A DNA stretch of 6,078 nt from Planctomycetota bacterium (lineage in GTDB: Bacteria > Planctomycetota > Planctomycetia > Pirellulales > Pirellulaceae): positions 1-6,078 of the forward strand of contig JAPLNJ010000404.1 in NCBI GenBank assembly GCA_026692885.1, given 5' to 3'. The position numbers and the translations under genes are program-made. This document shows positions 5,825-6,078 of this stretch, in pieces. The notes beneath the pieces are model-generated. The model saw only the letters and a list, made by a program, of their open reading frames with translations. It had not been told where the DNA came from and ran no database searches. The number at the start of each line of letters is the position of its first letter. The stretch's first letter is position 1.

Positions 5825-5979
5825 AGTGACCGCGTTGACCGAACGAGTTTGTCTGCCTGGGCACCTACTTCCGCAACGCCGGCTATGACGCTGCGTACAG
5901 CGGCAAGTGGCACTTGGGCTTCAACGTCAAGGACACTCCCACGACGAAAGTCATACCGAAAACGAAGAAGAAACGGTAA
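5825..5979 (+). pseudogene. Sulfatase fragment with frameshift
   Basis: The frame from 5839 to the TAA at 5977 encodes about 46 residues. LGTYFRNAGYDAAYSGKWHL (5857-5916) is the segment around the second sulfatase signature, in which the Lys and His of GKWH line the active site. The usual Ser/Thr after GYx is Ala here. The preceding SDRVD (5825-5839) sits in another frame and would join as SDRVDPNEFV if one C were restored near 5839, so a single-base loss is likely. After NVKD the sequence turns into a Lys-rich tail (KTKKKR) unlike sulfatases. The CxPxR motif that is converted to formylglycine, and most of the normal 450-550 residues, are absent. The fragment starts right at the edge of the MITE-like element. 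Confidence 0.7.
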
Positions 5980-6012
5980 GTGGCTGGAAAAGAACAAGTC
6001 CGTAGTTTGACC

Positions 6013-6071
6013 GTAGGACGGATTGGCACTTCGGCCCGATGTTTCGGGGCCGAAGTGCCAATCCGTCCTAC
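6013..6071. repeat. Perfect 25-bp stem hairpin
   Basis: Positions 6013-6037 and 6047-6071 are exact reverse complements separated by 9 nt. The stem starts with GTAGGACGGATTGG and is GC-rich towards the loop. There is no T-run on either side, so it is not a standard intrinsic terminator, though it could slow RNA decay or stop readthrough in both directions. It lies 33 bp past the sulfatase fragment stop. Repeats of this kind appear, to my memory, dispersed in planctomycete genomes. Confidence 0.85.
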
Positions 6072-6078
6072 CACCGAT

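Noticed and set aside
1..6078. CRISPR array
   Set aside because: No regularly spaced direct repeats were found; the repeats here are inverted and each has a different sequence.

Overview
The window looks like chromosomal DNA from a member of the PVC group, most likely a planctomycete of the Pirellula type. The reasons are the high GC content, a twin-arginine Gfo/Idh/MocA oxidoreductase, remnants of a sulfatase, of an esterase and of a planctomycete-style sigma factor, and many different palindromic repeats. This is judged from the sequence alone. All intact genes lie on the minus strand.

Layout. Positions 1-570 hold no convincing gene but carry a large nested palindrome (1-113) and a perfect 21-bp inverted pair (447-467 and 549-569). 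The inner end of the second arm touches the stop codon of a decayed sigma factor region 4 (569-760, minus). Another palindrome (764-841) follows. Then comes a compact two-gene module read right to left: a BrnT-like toxin (1278-1526) followed by a helix-turn-helix antitoxin (908-1264). Further right is the decayed 3' part of an alpha/beta-hydrolase esterase (1620-1913, minus).

The main transcription unit runs from about 5145 down to 1967 on the minus strand. It starts with a 75-residue protein resembling the small antitoxin-like proteins common in cyanobacteria. Its stop codon overlaps the start codon of the oxidoreductase gene (ATGA). The Tat-exported oxidoreductase (428 aa) is followed 30 bp later by a secreted 545-residue protein of unknown family. 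The last two probably work together outside the cytoplasm, perhaps on a sugar-derived substrate, but that is inference from context only.

Positions 5146-6078 hold no intact gene. They contain a 142-bp nested palindrome (5525-5666), a MITE-like element (5703-5824) bounded exactly by 6-bp direct repeats, a frameshifted sulfatase fragment on the plus strand (5825-5979), and a perfect 25-bp stem hairpin (6013-6071). The recurring theme is short palindromic elements sitting beside broken genes. The best candidates for something new are the toxin-antitoxin pair, the antitoxin-like gene coupled to an oxidoreductase, the unknown secreted protein, and the MITE-like element.
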